Of a DNA stretch of 60,000 nt, positions 51,601-57,900 are shown one piece after another. The DNA lies in NCBI RefSeq assembly GCF_001949145.1, contig NW_019091424.1, forward strand, positions 1,079,069 through 1,139,068, in the 5' to 3' direction. The position numbers and the translations under genes were made by a program. The notes beneath the pieces were generated by a model. That model was not told where the DNA came from. It ran no database searches and was given only the letters and a program-made list of their open reading frames with translations. The DNA is from Acanthaster planci. Its lineage: Eukaryota > Echinodermata > Asteroidea > Valvatida > Acanthasteridae. The number at the start of each line of letters is the position of its first letter. Within the stretch, counting starts at the first letter, position 1.

Positions 51601-51743
51601 GCGATGATGTCACACCGGATGGCAGCAGTGAGGACCGATCGAATAATAATACGCCGCCCGAACTTGGAATTAGCTACTCTTTCAAAAGCGCCCCCAACGA
51701 AGAGACGTCGTTTGTTTCATTAACAAGAAATCTTTTAGATTGA
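24525..51743 (+). CDS. GABBR2-like: GABA-B receptor subunit 2-like, 17 exons, 5' incomplete
   Basis: Class C G-protein-coupled receptor subunit; GABA-B receptors work as GB1/GB2 dimers in which GB1 binds GABA and GB2 couples to Gi/o. Seventeen exons with GT-AG junctions and matching phases join into 912 codons plus TGA, numbered here from the first visible codon. Residues 1-350 are the venus-flytrap ligand-binding domain ([31 protein letters not shown]). Residues 350-636 hold seven membrane helices, with the family motifs [20 protein letters not shown] and [13 protein letters not shown]. Residues 670-706 look like the heterodimerisation coiled coil, and about 200 Ser/Pro/Asn-rich residues follow. 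MVFGGAC and [10 protein letters not shown] resemble GB2 rather than GB1. The signal peptide and about the first 100 residues are missing and probably lie upstream of the window or in unrecognised exons. Subunit assignment is inference from motifs; receptor family is near certain. Confidence 0.93.
24663..27336 (+). other. Receptor intron after exon 1
   Basis: 2.67 kb between donor GTAAGAAC and acceptor TCTTCACAG. No element recognised inside. Confidence 0.8.
27337..27507 (+). CDS. GABBR2-like exon 2: lobe 1
   Basis: 57 codons, phase 0 at both ends. It encodes [20 protein letters not shown] and the RTVPSE motif, then a lobe hinge ending [17 protein letters not shown]. The acceptor is TCTTCACAG and the donor GTAGGT. 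NWT is a possible N-glycosylation site. The exon is GC-rich compared with the flanking introns. A second GT four bases downstream would shift the frame and was not used. Confidence 0.95.
27508..30791 (+). other. Receptor intron after exon 2
   Basis: 3.28 kb. Holds the R5 foldback at 30327 and TAGGCCTA at 28330. Otherwise nothing recognised. Confidence 0.75.
30327..30445. repeat. R5 repeat copy, foldback
   Basis: CATGGTAGCCATGCTGGAGG on the left and TTGCAAGATGGTAGCCATGG on the right are inverted relatives, with GGGAAATTTCCC between. It matches the R5 family in order and spacing. Confidence 0.65.
30792..30893 (+). CDS. GABBR2-like exon 3: lobe 2 entry
   Basis: 34 codons, phase 0 at both ends, encoding [20 protein letters not shown] and then [14 protein letters not shown]. 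The start after CGATCCACAG was chosen because it restores the spacing between the preceding IHQD..RFFY segment and the glutamate-rich strand seen in known GABA-B receptors. The donor is AAG|GTAAGCT. The open frame continues upstream of the acceptor, so a longer exon cannot be excluded from sequence alone. Confidence 0.85.
32128..32428. mobile_element. Foldback element with ~90-bp imperfect arms
   Basis: CCAAAGATCGTATAGC at 32134 pairs with GCTATACGATCTTTGG at about 32405-32420. AAGATGTAATTACCATGAGC and GAGCAAGCGATACGCC pair with the matching inverted stretch at about 32305-32370. The loop holds GC-rich sequence. The coding-looking frames here are by-products. Confidence 0.8.
34611..34690. mobile_element. 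Partial copy of the 46921-47136 MITE
   Basis: Shares GTCGACAG, TGTGATTGGCCAATGCGTTG and CAAACTCTTGGAGGCGCACT with the right arm of the complete copy, and ends in a matching CGCCCGTATT. The left arm is lost or strongly diverged. Confidence 0.8.
34929..35218. mobile_element. Foldback element with ~140-bp arms
   Basis: Left arm GTCGGCACCCGATCCGACCA through GATGCTAATATATTATCGTA and TATAAGTGAGGC is mirrored by 35080-35218, ending CGGATCGGGTGCGGTC. The loop is about 10 bp. It has no coding capacity and looks like a non-autonomous DNA transposon of foldback type. Target duplication is not clear. Confidence 0.92.
35369..35704. mobile_element. Inverted-repeat element carrying two divergent tRNA-like promoters
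   Basis: Terminal arms of about 35 bp (GTTAATTACGGGTTTTGCTC type) enclose two tRNA-like halves facing outward. On the minus strand, TTGGCAAGACG (A-box-like) is followed by GGGTTCAAGTCCC (B-box-like). On the plus strand, GTCGCGGGTTAGAATCCCAC is followed by a T-run near 35610. Both are typical of tRNA-derived SINE heads, but the terminal arms are typical of a foldback element. Confidence 0.75.
38855..39078. repeat. G-rich inverted-end repeat
   Basis: AGTGTGGCGTAGCTAGGATT at the left and CCCCTGTGGCTACAGCACTA at the right are inverted relatives. The interior is rich in GGGGGGCAC runs, including a GGGGGGCACGTGCCCCCC palindrome near 39035. Similar GGCGTAGCTAGG...GGGGGCAC elements are widespread in marine invertebrates as far as I recall. 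Confidence 0.65.
39495..39560 (+). CDS. GABBR2-like exon 4: lobe 2 micro-exon
   Basis: 22 codons, phase 0 at both ends. It encodes [20 protein letters not shown] and then CK, matching the conserved DVRIILG.F..NMA.K segment of GABA-B receptors. The acceptor is CATCTGCAG and the donor AAG|GTGAGT. It is isolated by an intron of about 8.6 kb upstream and 2.15 kb downstream. Confidence 0.93.
40055..40255. repeat. Dispersed repeat R1, copy 3
   Basis: AATGAGCCTCGAGCTGGAGT, AAGAGAGGGCGCAGTTTTCT, CTTAGCTGGTTCACG and CCAATATGGCTCTTTTCAAC give the R1 order. The 161-codon minus-strand frame (40206-39721) that overlaps it is not taken as a gene. Confidence 0.85.
41713..41904 (+). CDS. GABBR2-like exon 5: lobe 2
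   Basis: 64 codons, phase 0 at both ends. It contains [30 protein letters not shown] and [13 protein letters not shown]. The W-L-L-P-G-W-F-x-x-x-W-W pattern matches subunit 2 better than the GABA-binding subunit 1. The acceptor is TTTGCGCAG and the donor GTGAGT. Confidence 0.95.
42200..42312 (+). mobile_element. tRNA-derived SINE, likely
   Basis: TTGGCATGGTGTATGTGGCG (A-box-like) and TCTGGGGTTCATATCCCAGA (B-box-like) are spaced as in a tRNA and followed by a pyrimidine-rich stretch with a T-run. No cloverleaf could be closed, so it is not a tRNA gene. It sits in a receptor intron. Confidence 0.55.
42711..42944 (+). CDS. GABBR2-like exon 6: lobe 2 and return to lobe 1
   Basis: 78 codons, phase 0 at both ends. 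It encodes [14 protein letters not shown], the signature [17 protein letters not shown], and [19 protein letters not shown] ending NFRGVT. NYS and NDT are possible glycosylation sites. The acceptor is TTTCCTAAG and the donor ACG|GTGGGT. The exon is markedly GC-rich compared with the introns. Confidence 0.96.
43341..43485 (+). CDS. GABBR2-like exon 7: end of ligand-binding domain
   Basis: 145 nt, phase 0 to 1. It encodes [20 protein letters not shown] and an [12 protein letters not shown] segment ending EWPG. It corresponds to the GxVxFxxxERxG strand that closes the flytrap domain. The next intron holds the Tc1-like transposon. Confidence 0.95.
44236..44849 (-). mobile_element. LINE 3' fragment nested in the Tc1-like element
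   Basis: An interruption of about 0.6 kb inside the transposase gene, oriented opposite to it. Its minus-strand frame (44830-44375) matches the C-terminal tail that follows the reverse transcriptase in many invertebrate LINEs: [34 protein letters not shown] and SVTHQG-like [19 protein letters not shown]. It is 5'-truncated as usual for LINEs. The 3' end lies near GAAATAAATGTTTCATCATC. Confidence 0.8.
44375..44830 (-). pseudogene. LINE ORF2 C-terminal remnant
   Basis: Open frame of 151 codons, of which about the first 95 ([12 protein letters not shown] to [10 protein letters not shown]) resemble the region downstream of LINE reverse transcriptases. The rest drifts into 3' UTR-like sequence. 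The reverse transcriptase core itself is absent. Confidence 0.75.
46027..46183 (+). CDS. GABBR2-like exon 8: linker and TM1
   Basis: 157 nt, phase 1 to 2. The stalk [11 protein letters not shown] leads to helix TM1 ([19 protein letters not shown]) and the [10 protein letters not shown] loop. GABA-B receptors lack the cysteine-rich domain of other class C receptors, and the short linker here fits that. The acceptor CGGCAG has a pyrimidine tract that begins just after the end of the Tc1-like element. Confidence 0.95.
46315..46375. repeat. R1 repeat fragment
   Basis: Shares CACGGCTCTTTTGAACCAAT, AGGGGGTGCTTCTGC and a CACTCC(A)CGCC stretch with the 3' part of R1 copies (CACTCCCGACCAATATGGCTC type). 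It lies in the intron after the TM1 exon. Confidence 0.65.
46764..46899 (+). CDS. GABBR2-like exon 9: intracellular loop 1 and TM2
   Basis: 136 nt, phase 2 to 0. It encodes [32 protein letters not shown] and KAYKAICT. The YIKMSSPxxNN sequence is diagnostic of GABA-B receptors. The donor is ACG|GTAAGT, and a foldback MITE starts 21 bp after it. Confidence 0.96.
46921..47136. mobile_element. Foldback MITE with ~98-bp near-perfect arms
   Basis: Left arm starts TTCAGGAAAGGGTATTTCGG and the right arm ends with its complement. Inside are TGCGCCACCAAGAGTTTGCAA and GCGCGAAATCTGTCGACT with their inverted partners, and an almost absent loop. No coding capacity. It starts 21 bp after a receptor splice donor. 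A degraded half copy is at 34611-34690. Confidence 0.93.
47430..47537 (+). CDS. GABBR2-like exon 10: TM3 and intracellular loop 2
   Basis: 36 codons, phase 0 at both ends. It encodes [20 protein letters not shown], then [16 protein letters not shown]. The FGAMFxKTWRVHxIF sequence is the conserved TM3/loop 2 junction. The acceptor is TTATTTGCAG and the donor AAG|GTACAT. Confidence 0.96.
47555..47665. repeat. Repeat R2-related, copy 3
   Basis: AAGGTCATTTGGGAACAAAA and CGCGCACG share the R2 core. The downstream CGAATAGCCTTGTACTGGGC and ATGCGCGGTTGGAATACC is shared, inverted, with 49205-49265 (AAACAGCGCATGCCCTGCAC type). Confidence 0.65.
47704..47780. repeat. R5 repeat copy
   Basis: AGAGTTTGCGTGGCAGCCAT followed by CTTGGAGGTGAGCT and CTCGTTCCGCATGGATGCGC matches the left half of the R5 family. 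It lies in a receptor intron. Confidence 0.65.
47916..48038 (+). CDS. GABBR2-like exon 11: TM4 and start of loop 2
   Basis: 41 codons, phase 0 at both ends. It encodes [20 protein letters not shown], then [11 protein letters not shown] and a short variable loop [10 protein letters not shown]. The KD..L..IV..M..ID..I...WQ.VDP pattern is the GABA-B TM4 signature. The donor is AGG|GTGAGG. Confidence 0.95.
48369..48479 (+). CDS. GABBR2-like exon 12: extracellular loop 2 and TM5 start
   Basis: 37 codons, phase 0 at both ends. The variable loop [16 protein letters not shown] is followed by a conserved Cys (loop 2 disulfide) and [17 protein letters not shown]. The acceptor is TTATTTCCCAG and the donor ATG|GTAAAT. 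The reading frame is also open for 78 nt upstream from an in-frame ATG at 48291, but the acceptor fits the family better. Confidence 0.93.
48655..48700. repeat. R4 motif copy (inverted)
   Basis: GAACTTGACGTTTCGGTCAG and GTGCTCTGACCGTCATCAAC is the complement of the R4 motif, with a self-pairing GGTCAG/CTGACC step. It lies in the intron before receptor exon 13. Confidence 0.7.
48822..49046 (+). CDS. GABBR2-like exon 13: TM5 end, TM6, TM7
   Basis: 75 codons, phase 0 at both ends. It contains [33 protein letters not shown]6 [13 protein letters not shown] and TM7 [19 protein letters not shown]. The third intracellular loop motif [17 protein letters not shown] is needed for G-protein coupling in GABA-B subunit 2. 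It is the best conserved exon of the gene. The acceptor is CTCCTCCTAG and the donor AAG|GTGGGT. Confidence 0.97.
49205..49265. repeat. Repeat R2-related, copy 4
   Basis: TATTCAAACAGCGCATGCCC and TGCACGAGGCTATCCGGTTC match the complement of 47605-47655 at most positions. A GTGTGACGTCACTTC stretch follows, like the one near 4080. Confidence 0.65.
49623..49787 (+). CDS. GABBR2-like exon 14: proximal C-tail and coiled-coil start
   Basis: 55 codons, phase 0 at both ends. [20 protein letters not shown] leads into a Ser/Thr-rich stretch ([16 protein letters not shown]) and the heptad-like [19 protein letters not shown]. This is where GB2 begins its leucine-zipper-type helix that pairs with GB1. The acceptor is a weak-tract TTTATCAG; the donor is GAG|GTGAGT. 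Confidence 0.92.
50183..50262. repeat. Dispersed repeat R3, second copy (inverted)
   Basis: GTAAAAGGCATTAGCGCGAG and AACCAGCGCGTCAACCAACA followed by CGCGCGCGTACTCC are the reverse complement of 4110-4175 with few changes. It sits in the intron before receptor exon 15. Confidence 0.85.
50627..50774 (+). CDS. GABBR2-like exon 15: coiled-coil end and acidic linker
   Basis: 148 nt, phase 0 to 1. [19 protein letters not shown] continues the heptads of the previous exon, then [10 protein letters not shown] and a Ser/Thr-rich end. The acceptor is TTCCTTCGAAAG and the donor CAGA|GTAAGG. The following 93-bp intron has no stop in the exon frame, so retention would add 31 residues. Confidence 0.88.
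50868..50952 (+). CDS. GABBR2-like exon 16: C-tail
   Basis: 85 nt, phase 1 to 2, between acceptor CCACCTTCCAG and donor AAAA|GTAAGT. It encodes a Ser/Thr-rich segment with [19 protein letters not shown]. No domain is recognised. The frame is assigned from the splice phases on both sides and ends a few codons before an in-frame stop in the next intron, which supports the donor. Confidence 0.82.
51311..51743 (+). CDS. GABBR2-like terminal exon 17: disordered C-tail and stop
   Basis: 433 nt of coding sequence beginning after TTCTGTGTCAG in phase 2 and ending at TGA 51741-51743. The tail is rich in Ser, Pro, Asn and Thr, with segments such as [20 protein letters not shown] and [13 protein letters not shown], and ends SLTRNLLD. 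It looks intrinsically disordered and carries many potential phosphorylation sites. I see no PDZ-ligand or RxR-type retention motif at the end. Confidence 0.87.
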
Positions 51744-51777
51744 TTAACCTCAACGAAAAGGTACAATTGATCATATA

Positions 51778-51783
51778 AATAAA
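51778..51783 (+). terminator. Candidate polyadenylation signal AATAAA, proximal
   Basis: AATAAA lies 35 bp after the receptor stop codon, overlapping ATAAATAAACT. It is the nearest canonical signal. The short distance would give a very short 3' UTR, so it may be a secondary site. Confidence 0.45.
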
Positions 51784-52241
51784 CTAAAATAATCTTGTGG
51801 AAAAATCACATTTCGAAGATTTGTGGGTCTGATGCTGTGAAAGTTTTTATCCAGTTAATAAAGTCACTTTCTCTTGAGTACTTTGTAAAGATGTATCAAG
51901 TTCTGGTTTTTGCTTCCTTTCTGCATCTAAAAGTCTCGGGGAAGTCTTTGTCTCTTTGTAGCATGAAATTCACCCATGAGGTCATCCGTTGTAAATTTCT
52001 CTGTGTGCGCAATTGTTTTAAAGCCTTTGTTATCCGGATTTCATTGTCTGTGTTTTAAACAATTTGTATTTGCGTCTTTCGGAATGTCAGCAGTTATGAA
52101 TTTCGGCAAACAACTCTCGGAACCGTTCAGGTTAACTTATATTTACAAAACCTTCCCGAATTTAAACCAATGCCGAAGTCGTTACAATGTTCTGAATACC
52201 CGTTTAACGCATCTATGGGGATGTAACTGTTAACGTGGAAC

Positions 52242-52247
52242 AATAAA
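52242..52247 (+). terminator. Candidate polyadenylation signal AATAAA, distal
   Basis: AATAAA lies about 0.5 kb after the receptor stop codon, inside GGAACAATAAAGG and followed by TTTTAAT. It is the more typical placement for a receptor 3' UTR of roughly 0.5 kb. There is no transcript evidence in hand. Confidence 0.45.
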
Positions 52248-53384
52248 GGAAGATTTTAATGCACGAGAAGGGTGCGGTCTTTGAATAGCTACTGTTGAAA
52301 TTGGCATCCTGCCAACGACCCCGTCCGAGTGTAAAACTCTGTACATAAGCATTGTTCTTCCTGTATAGACACACGCCCATTATCGCACTGTCCCTTTCAG
52401 AGACGGCAAAAGTATTTTCTTGTACAGCGCACCCGACGAGCATCCTATTATCAAGCCCAACGTCATTTACAGAGGTACTTGTACCTCTCGTGGATAATTT
52501 AAAAAATGTATTTCACTGCGAGGTGTCTATATAATAAAACATGATTTTATCCCCTTCAAATTGGAGAGTTTTCTGTTCTCAAAATTATTTCTGAAATAGG
52601 CAACAGATCTCCAATACCAATATTTTTTTCATCTTTTGTCAAAGAATATAGCTTATTAGGAGACAAAATGTAAATTTGGTGTGAATTTATGATTAAATTT
52701 TGCTGTTCAGAGTTTTAGGTAATTTCCGGGATGTACCACGTTTTAATCCTTTTTTAAACGTTTTGAACCTTGCTATTATATTTGAGGCCAAGTATTTGTT
52801 GCTTGAGAGCTGCTGGCCACGACTAAGTGACGTCATTGTCATTTACCGTCGTTATAGGTTTCTAATCTCTTCTACGTTTTCAAAATACAAGTACTTTAAA
52901 GACCATGCTTTTTCACAAATTACTATTCATTAAAAAATTAATCATAAGAGAGTGAGAGTCTTTATCATTTATTTATTTTGACATGATAAAATATACCAAA
53001 TGACACGTGATTTAACCCTGACATGATCTTTATACTACCATTAAGTAAACCTCTGGCATTTCTCAACATGCTTTAAAGCCAGCTCAGAATCCCCTTGAGG
53101 CTTTTTTGCTACTTTGGGGACAAACAAAAAACCTCTCTCCCTGTGCATCTTCCTCAAAATTTTGTTTTACCGAATTTGATCTTTTTTAAAAGATGGTGCA
53201 GAGTATCATAATCTGCAAGAACGCAGGTAGAAGAGACATATTGCTGATTTCCACATAGGGGATGGGCTATTACACCCCCCCCCCCGCTTTTTTGGGGGAG
53301 TGGAGCATTTAGAGTTTTTTTTAATTTCCTGACAGTCCAAGTGTATTTAAGTGCTTAAAAGGGAGAAAAGTTTACAGGGAGTCA

Positions 53385-53480
53385 GGTTGGCGGTCTGGGT
53401 TCGAATCCGATTCGGTCCACATGTGGATTGGGTTTTCACCGAAACATTTTTCGGGGTTTTCCTCCAACCTCTAAAATTTA
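53385..53480 (+). mobile_element. tRNA-derived SINE, likely
   Basis: GGCGGTCTGGGTTCGAATCC contains an exact B box GGTTCGAATCC. It is followed by GTCCACATGTGGATTGGG and GGGGTTTTCCTCCAACC, a tail type seen in many animal SINEs. It lies between the two genes. Confidence 0.6.
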
Positions 53481-54240
53481 ACATGTCTTCATTGTCTTCT
53501 TCACTCATTATCATCCTGTAATTGGCGCTAAGTGCGCTGTTGGATGAACAGAATTAAATAAGAATATCAATACGCCATTTTGATGTAGGCTGACATAAGA
53601 TGTACTTCTGCATCATGACTAGCGCCCTAGTGATGTGGTGTCCAGCAACCAACCACCAACCCCCGGAGGCTTTTCAAATTCCCACCGCTGGGCCTTTTTT
53701 AAATTTAAGTTAACCTTACGCCACTGCTCCACTGGCACTTTTGGTTCTGTTTTGGTTTTGAGACAATACATGGATAACTCCCCAAATAGTTAACGTAATA
53801 GTCACAGCCAGGGACCCTTGAAAGTCGACATCGAGTATAATAGTGATGGTTAAAACTTGTACCTTTGATTGGGCGAGAATAAAGAATTCCATGTCCACAA
53901 AATGTATTGGAAAGGTTGAAGTAATGTCATTTGATGGTGTGAAAGTATGAACGAAGTGGGACTGAATCTTTTGTGGTTAAAGCACTGGACACATTTTTAA
54001 GTAAGCATGTAGCTTTCAGAAACAAACTTCAACAAAAAGCCTCTGTTTTTAACGAAGAAATAGTTTTAATACTGGATGTTTTCAATTTATCTCGGGGTGC
54101 CAACGTATTTCTTTTTCCGCCTGAACAGACACCCTTAGGCCTCACAAACGAGTACATGAATAAATTAGTAATTCAATAATCCAACTGAAATGAAGTAAAT
54201 ATCAAAGGGTATCCTTTTCGAAATTTTCTCCAACATCAAA

Positions 54241-54390
54241 CTTAGTTGGAAAGCTTGCGGTAGCACCATGCAAGGATACGATCTCTTTTGTGAGTCTGTA
54301 TGGTTCTGAAAAGAACCGTGATGAACTCAACGTTTTGGACAGTATGCTCTGTCCGTCGTCAGGTGCTACCGCAAGCTTTCCACCTTAGTT
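54241..54390. repeat. Small foldback element enclosing an R4 motif
   Basis: CTTAGTTGGAAAGCTTGCGG followed by TAGCACC pairs with GGTGCTACCGCAAGCTTTCC and ACCTTAGTT. Inside lies GAACTCAACGTTTTGGACAG and GCTCTGTCCGTCGTC, the R4 motif also at 6433-6490 and 48655-48700. Confidence 0.85.
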
Positions 54391-54757
54391 GTCTGTCACC
54401 ATGAATAGCTTGAAATCCCTTCTAACATCAAACTTGAAAAAAGAATGTAACATAAATCACATGTAAATAAAAGTACAATGAAATGTACTTACTGCGTTTG
54501 CGTTTTACCACAGCTGCATAAATTATAAATTATAATAATATAACAGAAAATAAATATTGGAGGTTATCCTATACGAAAAGCAAATTCGAAAACAAATAAT
54601 TTGATACACAATTGATTTTAAATAGACCTGGACTAATTTATAACACAGTAGGGCACACAGAGAAATAACATTCCTCTCCAGTAATTATTCTGCAGTATTC
54701 GCTTAAGCCTGTACCAATATAGATCACGTGGATGAATGTTTGAACCGCCAATGCCTG

Positions 54758-54947
54758 CTACGCATCGGCTGTACTTAGGTCGACTTCTTCCACATCAATC
54801 GCCTCCACTGCGATCGAGTTATCGTCTTCTATTGCTTGCGTGTGCGCACTGATTGACTCGTCCACCCCTCCGTAAGACACGGATTTTTTGTCTGAATCCT
54901 GACCGGTTAACTTCTTTCCCGACGAAGGCGTCATATATTGCAAAATC
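54758..54947 (-). CDS. SLC46-like terminal exon 7: acidic C-tail
   Basis: 190 nt from acceptor CCAACCATAG, phase 2, to stop TAG at 54760-54758. It encodes MTPSSGKKLTGQDSDKKSVS and an acidic end with EAIDVEEVDLSTADA. No domain is seen. The assignment rests on splice phase and distance, so it is less certain than the membrane exons. Confidence 0.75.
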
Positions 54948-57900
54948 CTATGGTTGGATAAAGCACCAAAACTGGCCGGTCAAGAGTGAAATAAATGTAT
55001 CATTCCGGCGCATTCGTTATTTAAGATGTGTTAGATAATAGCTTAACATAATGTACAATCCTACGGGAGCCAATAACCGCAACAGTGGAAGTCGCCAAAT
55101 GCCACGTGTGTCGAAAGCCCTGCCGTGAGTATCGAACATAATTGTACGCAGCAGTTTCGATTGATGACATCCTTTTGGCTGACTTTAGCAAAATGCCCGC
55201 CACTTCTTGGGCGTCAACAAAGGCAAGTTTTCTCATCATAGAGGAAAAGATTATAATCACTATTAAACGTTTGCCACAAATATAGGACTTACATGATGAG
55301 TAGCACAGGTATAACGCTAGCACCGGCCAAAGCTAGAAAGGTCAGTCCGGGAAAGAACTCCACGGTTGCGGCGAACGTGGCATTACATACCAGTGGTGCC
55401 GCAAACAGAGAAACATTTCCTATAACGGTCACGATGCCCAAAGCCACACCTGCAACACAATTGTGACTACCATACCAGTACGCGCCATGAAAGTATAACT
55501 ACCGGTCAACCACTGTGACTCCATGTGTCTCTCTTCGATTAAAAACAAGTGGGCCCTCAACGTACACTCCTTGAACAGAGAGAATTTTTTTAAAGAAACA
55601 AAGAAGCGGTACGCAGAAAATCAAAATTACATCTTTTTAACTGAACCTGGTAAATTCATATGGTTCACTTTCCTACCTTGTTCATCCCCTGATACCGCCT
55701 TTGAAACGATTGCGCTCAATATGGTCCCCGCGAGACTACGAAGACAGCCCGTAACAGCGCCTGTCAGTGAAGCGTACAATGGGTTGAAAATGATCCAATA
55801 CCTGCACGAAAATGCTACCATTGAAGGAAACGGATTGGCACCAGGGTCGCGCTCTTTACCGATTTGGCGGGCGCGAGCACTTTGGCAGGTCCCAACTCCA
55901 ACTGGGGGGCGAGATTTCATGGTGCGCGTACAACCTGCACGTAGGACGCGATACCATCGACACAACTTATCCTGATTGTGGTTGCTTGTTTAGTCCATGC
56001 TAGCAGCGGTCAAAGTTGCTACTCCAAATACAACAGGAATTGGGGTCGCTTGACAAAAAAGCTGTTTTCTGTGGGCTTCCATAACCGGTTTTCTTCATAT
56101 TCCTTACCAACAAAGAGAAGTTCAGTCGAAGTTACCAATCCTGTGATGAGGTTGTAAGACAGGTAACTGGCGCAGCAAATGTACAGGACAAACTCCTCTT
56201 TGAAGCAACGAGGGAGGGTTGCTCCTCCGACCAAGATTCCTGGGAATACAAGAAAAATTGGTGAAGGCCAAGTGCTCTTCTTATCCATTAAAACAGTGTG
56301 TTGGTACAAGGCGTGTCTTTAATATGTAACTAAGCAAAAGCTTACCCCGAATCACGAGGTGTAACAACATAGTCTTTATTAGGGATAATTCAAATTCATA
56401 TGTTGGCTTGAATTGAAAGAACTCAGTGTACTAGATTTTATTCAAATTTTCAAAAACGCAAAAGGCTTATTAATGCATGAGGGGTTTCCGAAACGAACAC
56501 ATCTATTGGTAGACTCTTCGTCCATGGTTGGTGGCAGCTTTCACGCACAAATTCTCCTTTACTGGTAAAACAAGGGGCCGTTTTTACCATTTTTACCTAG
56601 TTTTTCTTTTTCTTCTTAATGTTGGTCAGCCTCAGTTTGCCAACGATACCTTGAAAGCCAAGGAATGTCGATCGCTCAGAACACAATATTATTATGCAGC
56701 GTGATCAGTTTGGTTTTGCCTCTAATTGGGGACGCTGATGAACGATACAGGTCAATGGGTCCCTGATTGCACAGATCTTATGGCAGCTATTAGAAAAAAT
56801 TGTCCCATAAAAGGAAAGCAACGGGTTTGCCCCACTGAAGGTAAAAACACACTTGTGTGTATTTAGATGACTATCGACCCTAGTTTCCATTCTGCTCTGT
56901 CATTTACAGTCTAAAGTGCGTCACCTGATGTACACAGATAAAAACTCAGATACCAAATCCAACATCCCTGGCATCGTACGTCTTCTGCTTTTGAAGTGAA
57001 ACTTTCGTTACCCATCGAAGTTTCGAATGAGAACCTTTACCAAAGCACATTGATGTCAAGGATACTGCAGTGTAGGTTCCCACGGTCACTGGTGACCAGC
57101 ATATCGGTGCTGTCATGACATACAGGATCACTATTACCGACGCACCCTGACAAAATGGAATACAAATTCTTGTAAACTGAAGAAAAATAACTTGAGAAAG
57201 GCTGCTAATGTTTTCCTTGTCTCCTTCTGTTAATAAATTTGCATTCAATGGGGAGACGATGTTCATGTCCGTGACGTGTGCTCGGATTGGTTTGGCATGA
57301 CGCAATGCCAAGCCAGTGATGCCCATGGTCATCGTCAGACATAATTTTGTCAAAATTACAAACTCTTTAAGTTGTAAAAGAACAACAGACGTGGCTCTGG
57401 AATTTGATTTGGGATGAATATGGACTAATCCGAGGGAGGGCATTGCTGCCGCGTCAGTGTACACTCCCGAGTGCGCGTACATCGGCACGTTACAAGCCCG
57501 TTTCGTGGCGAGTAGTAAACACGCAGGTGCCACACGGTTTGCTGTTCCGGTCACCAGATAGGTCCAGTGGTCCTTTTCATGAGTCAGCCATCTTGAATGA
57601 TTCGAGCGATTCATATTAAAATTACTGAAAGTGTGGAGCCAAGGTGACGCAGTAGGCGCCAATGATGGATTGTCCTCATGCTCGGATAAGTAGTTCCAAA
57701 TTAGGATAAAAAGTCATGTCACCAAAGCTAGCCTATATTCGTAACTGCACCAACAAAGTCAGCCTCCTTCCAATGCTACAGTGTTTAAAGAAATTAAGGT
57801 GATTCCGAGAGCACGATTCAAAACGGCCACTTTGTGAAAAAAACTCTTACCTCGTACAGAAAACGAGTGATGAAGCTTATAGCGGACAGCAAGACAAGAC

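Larger units (their letters stand above)
51744..54757. other. Receptor 3' UTR and convergent intergenic DNA
   Basis: Two AATAAA signals, a C-run near 53275, the SINE at 53385 and the foldback at 54241. No gene is seen between the convergent ends. A minus-strand poly(A) signal for the transporter was not found within the nearest few hundred bases. Confidence 0.6.

Noticed and set aside
56946-57662. 238-codon minus-strand frame as one exon
   Set aside because: Only 57041-57146 matches the transporter family. The rest lacks family likeness and a good acceptor lies between, so it is treated as intron.
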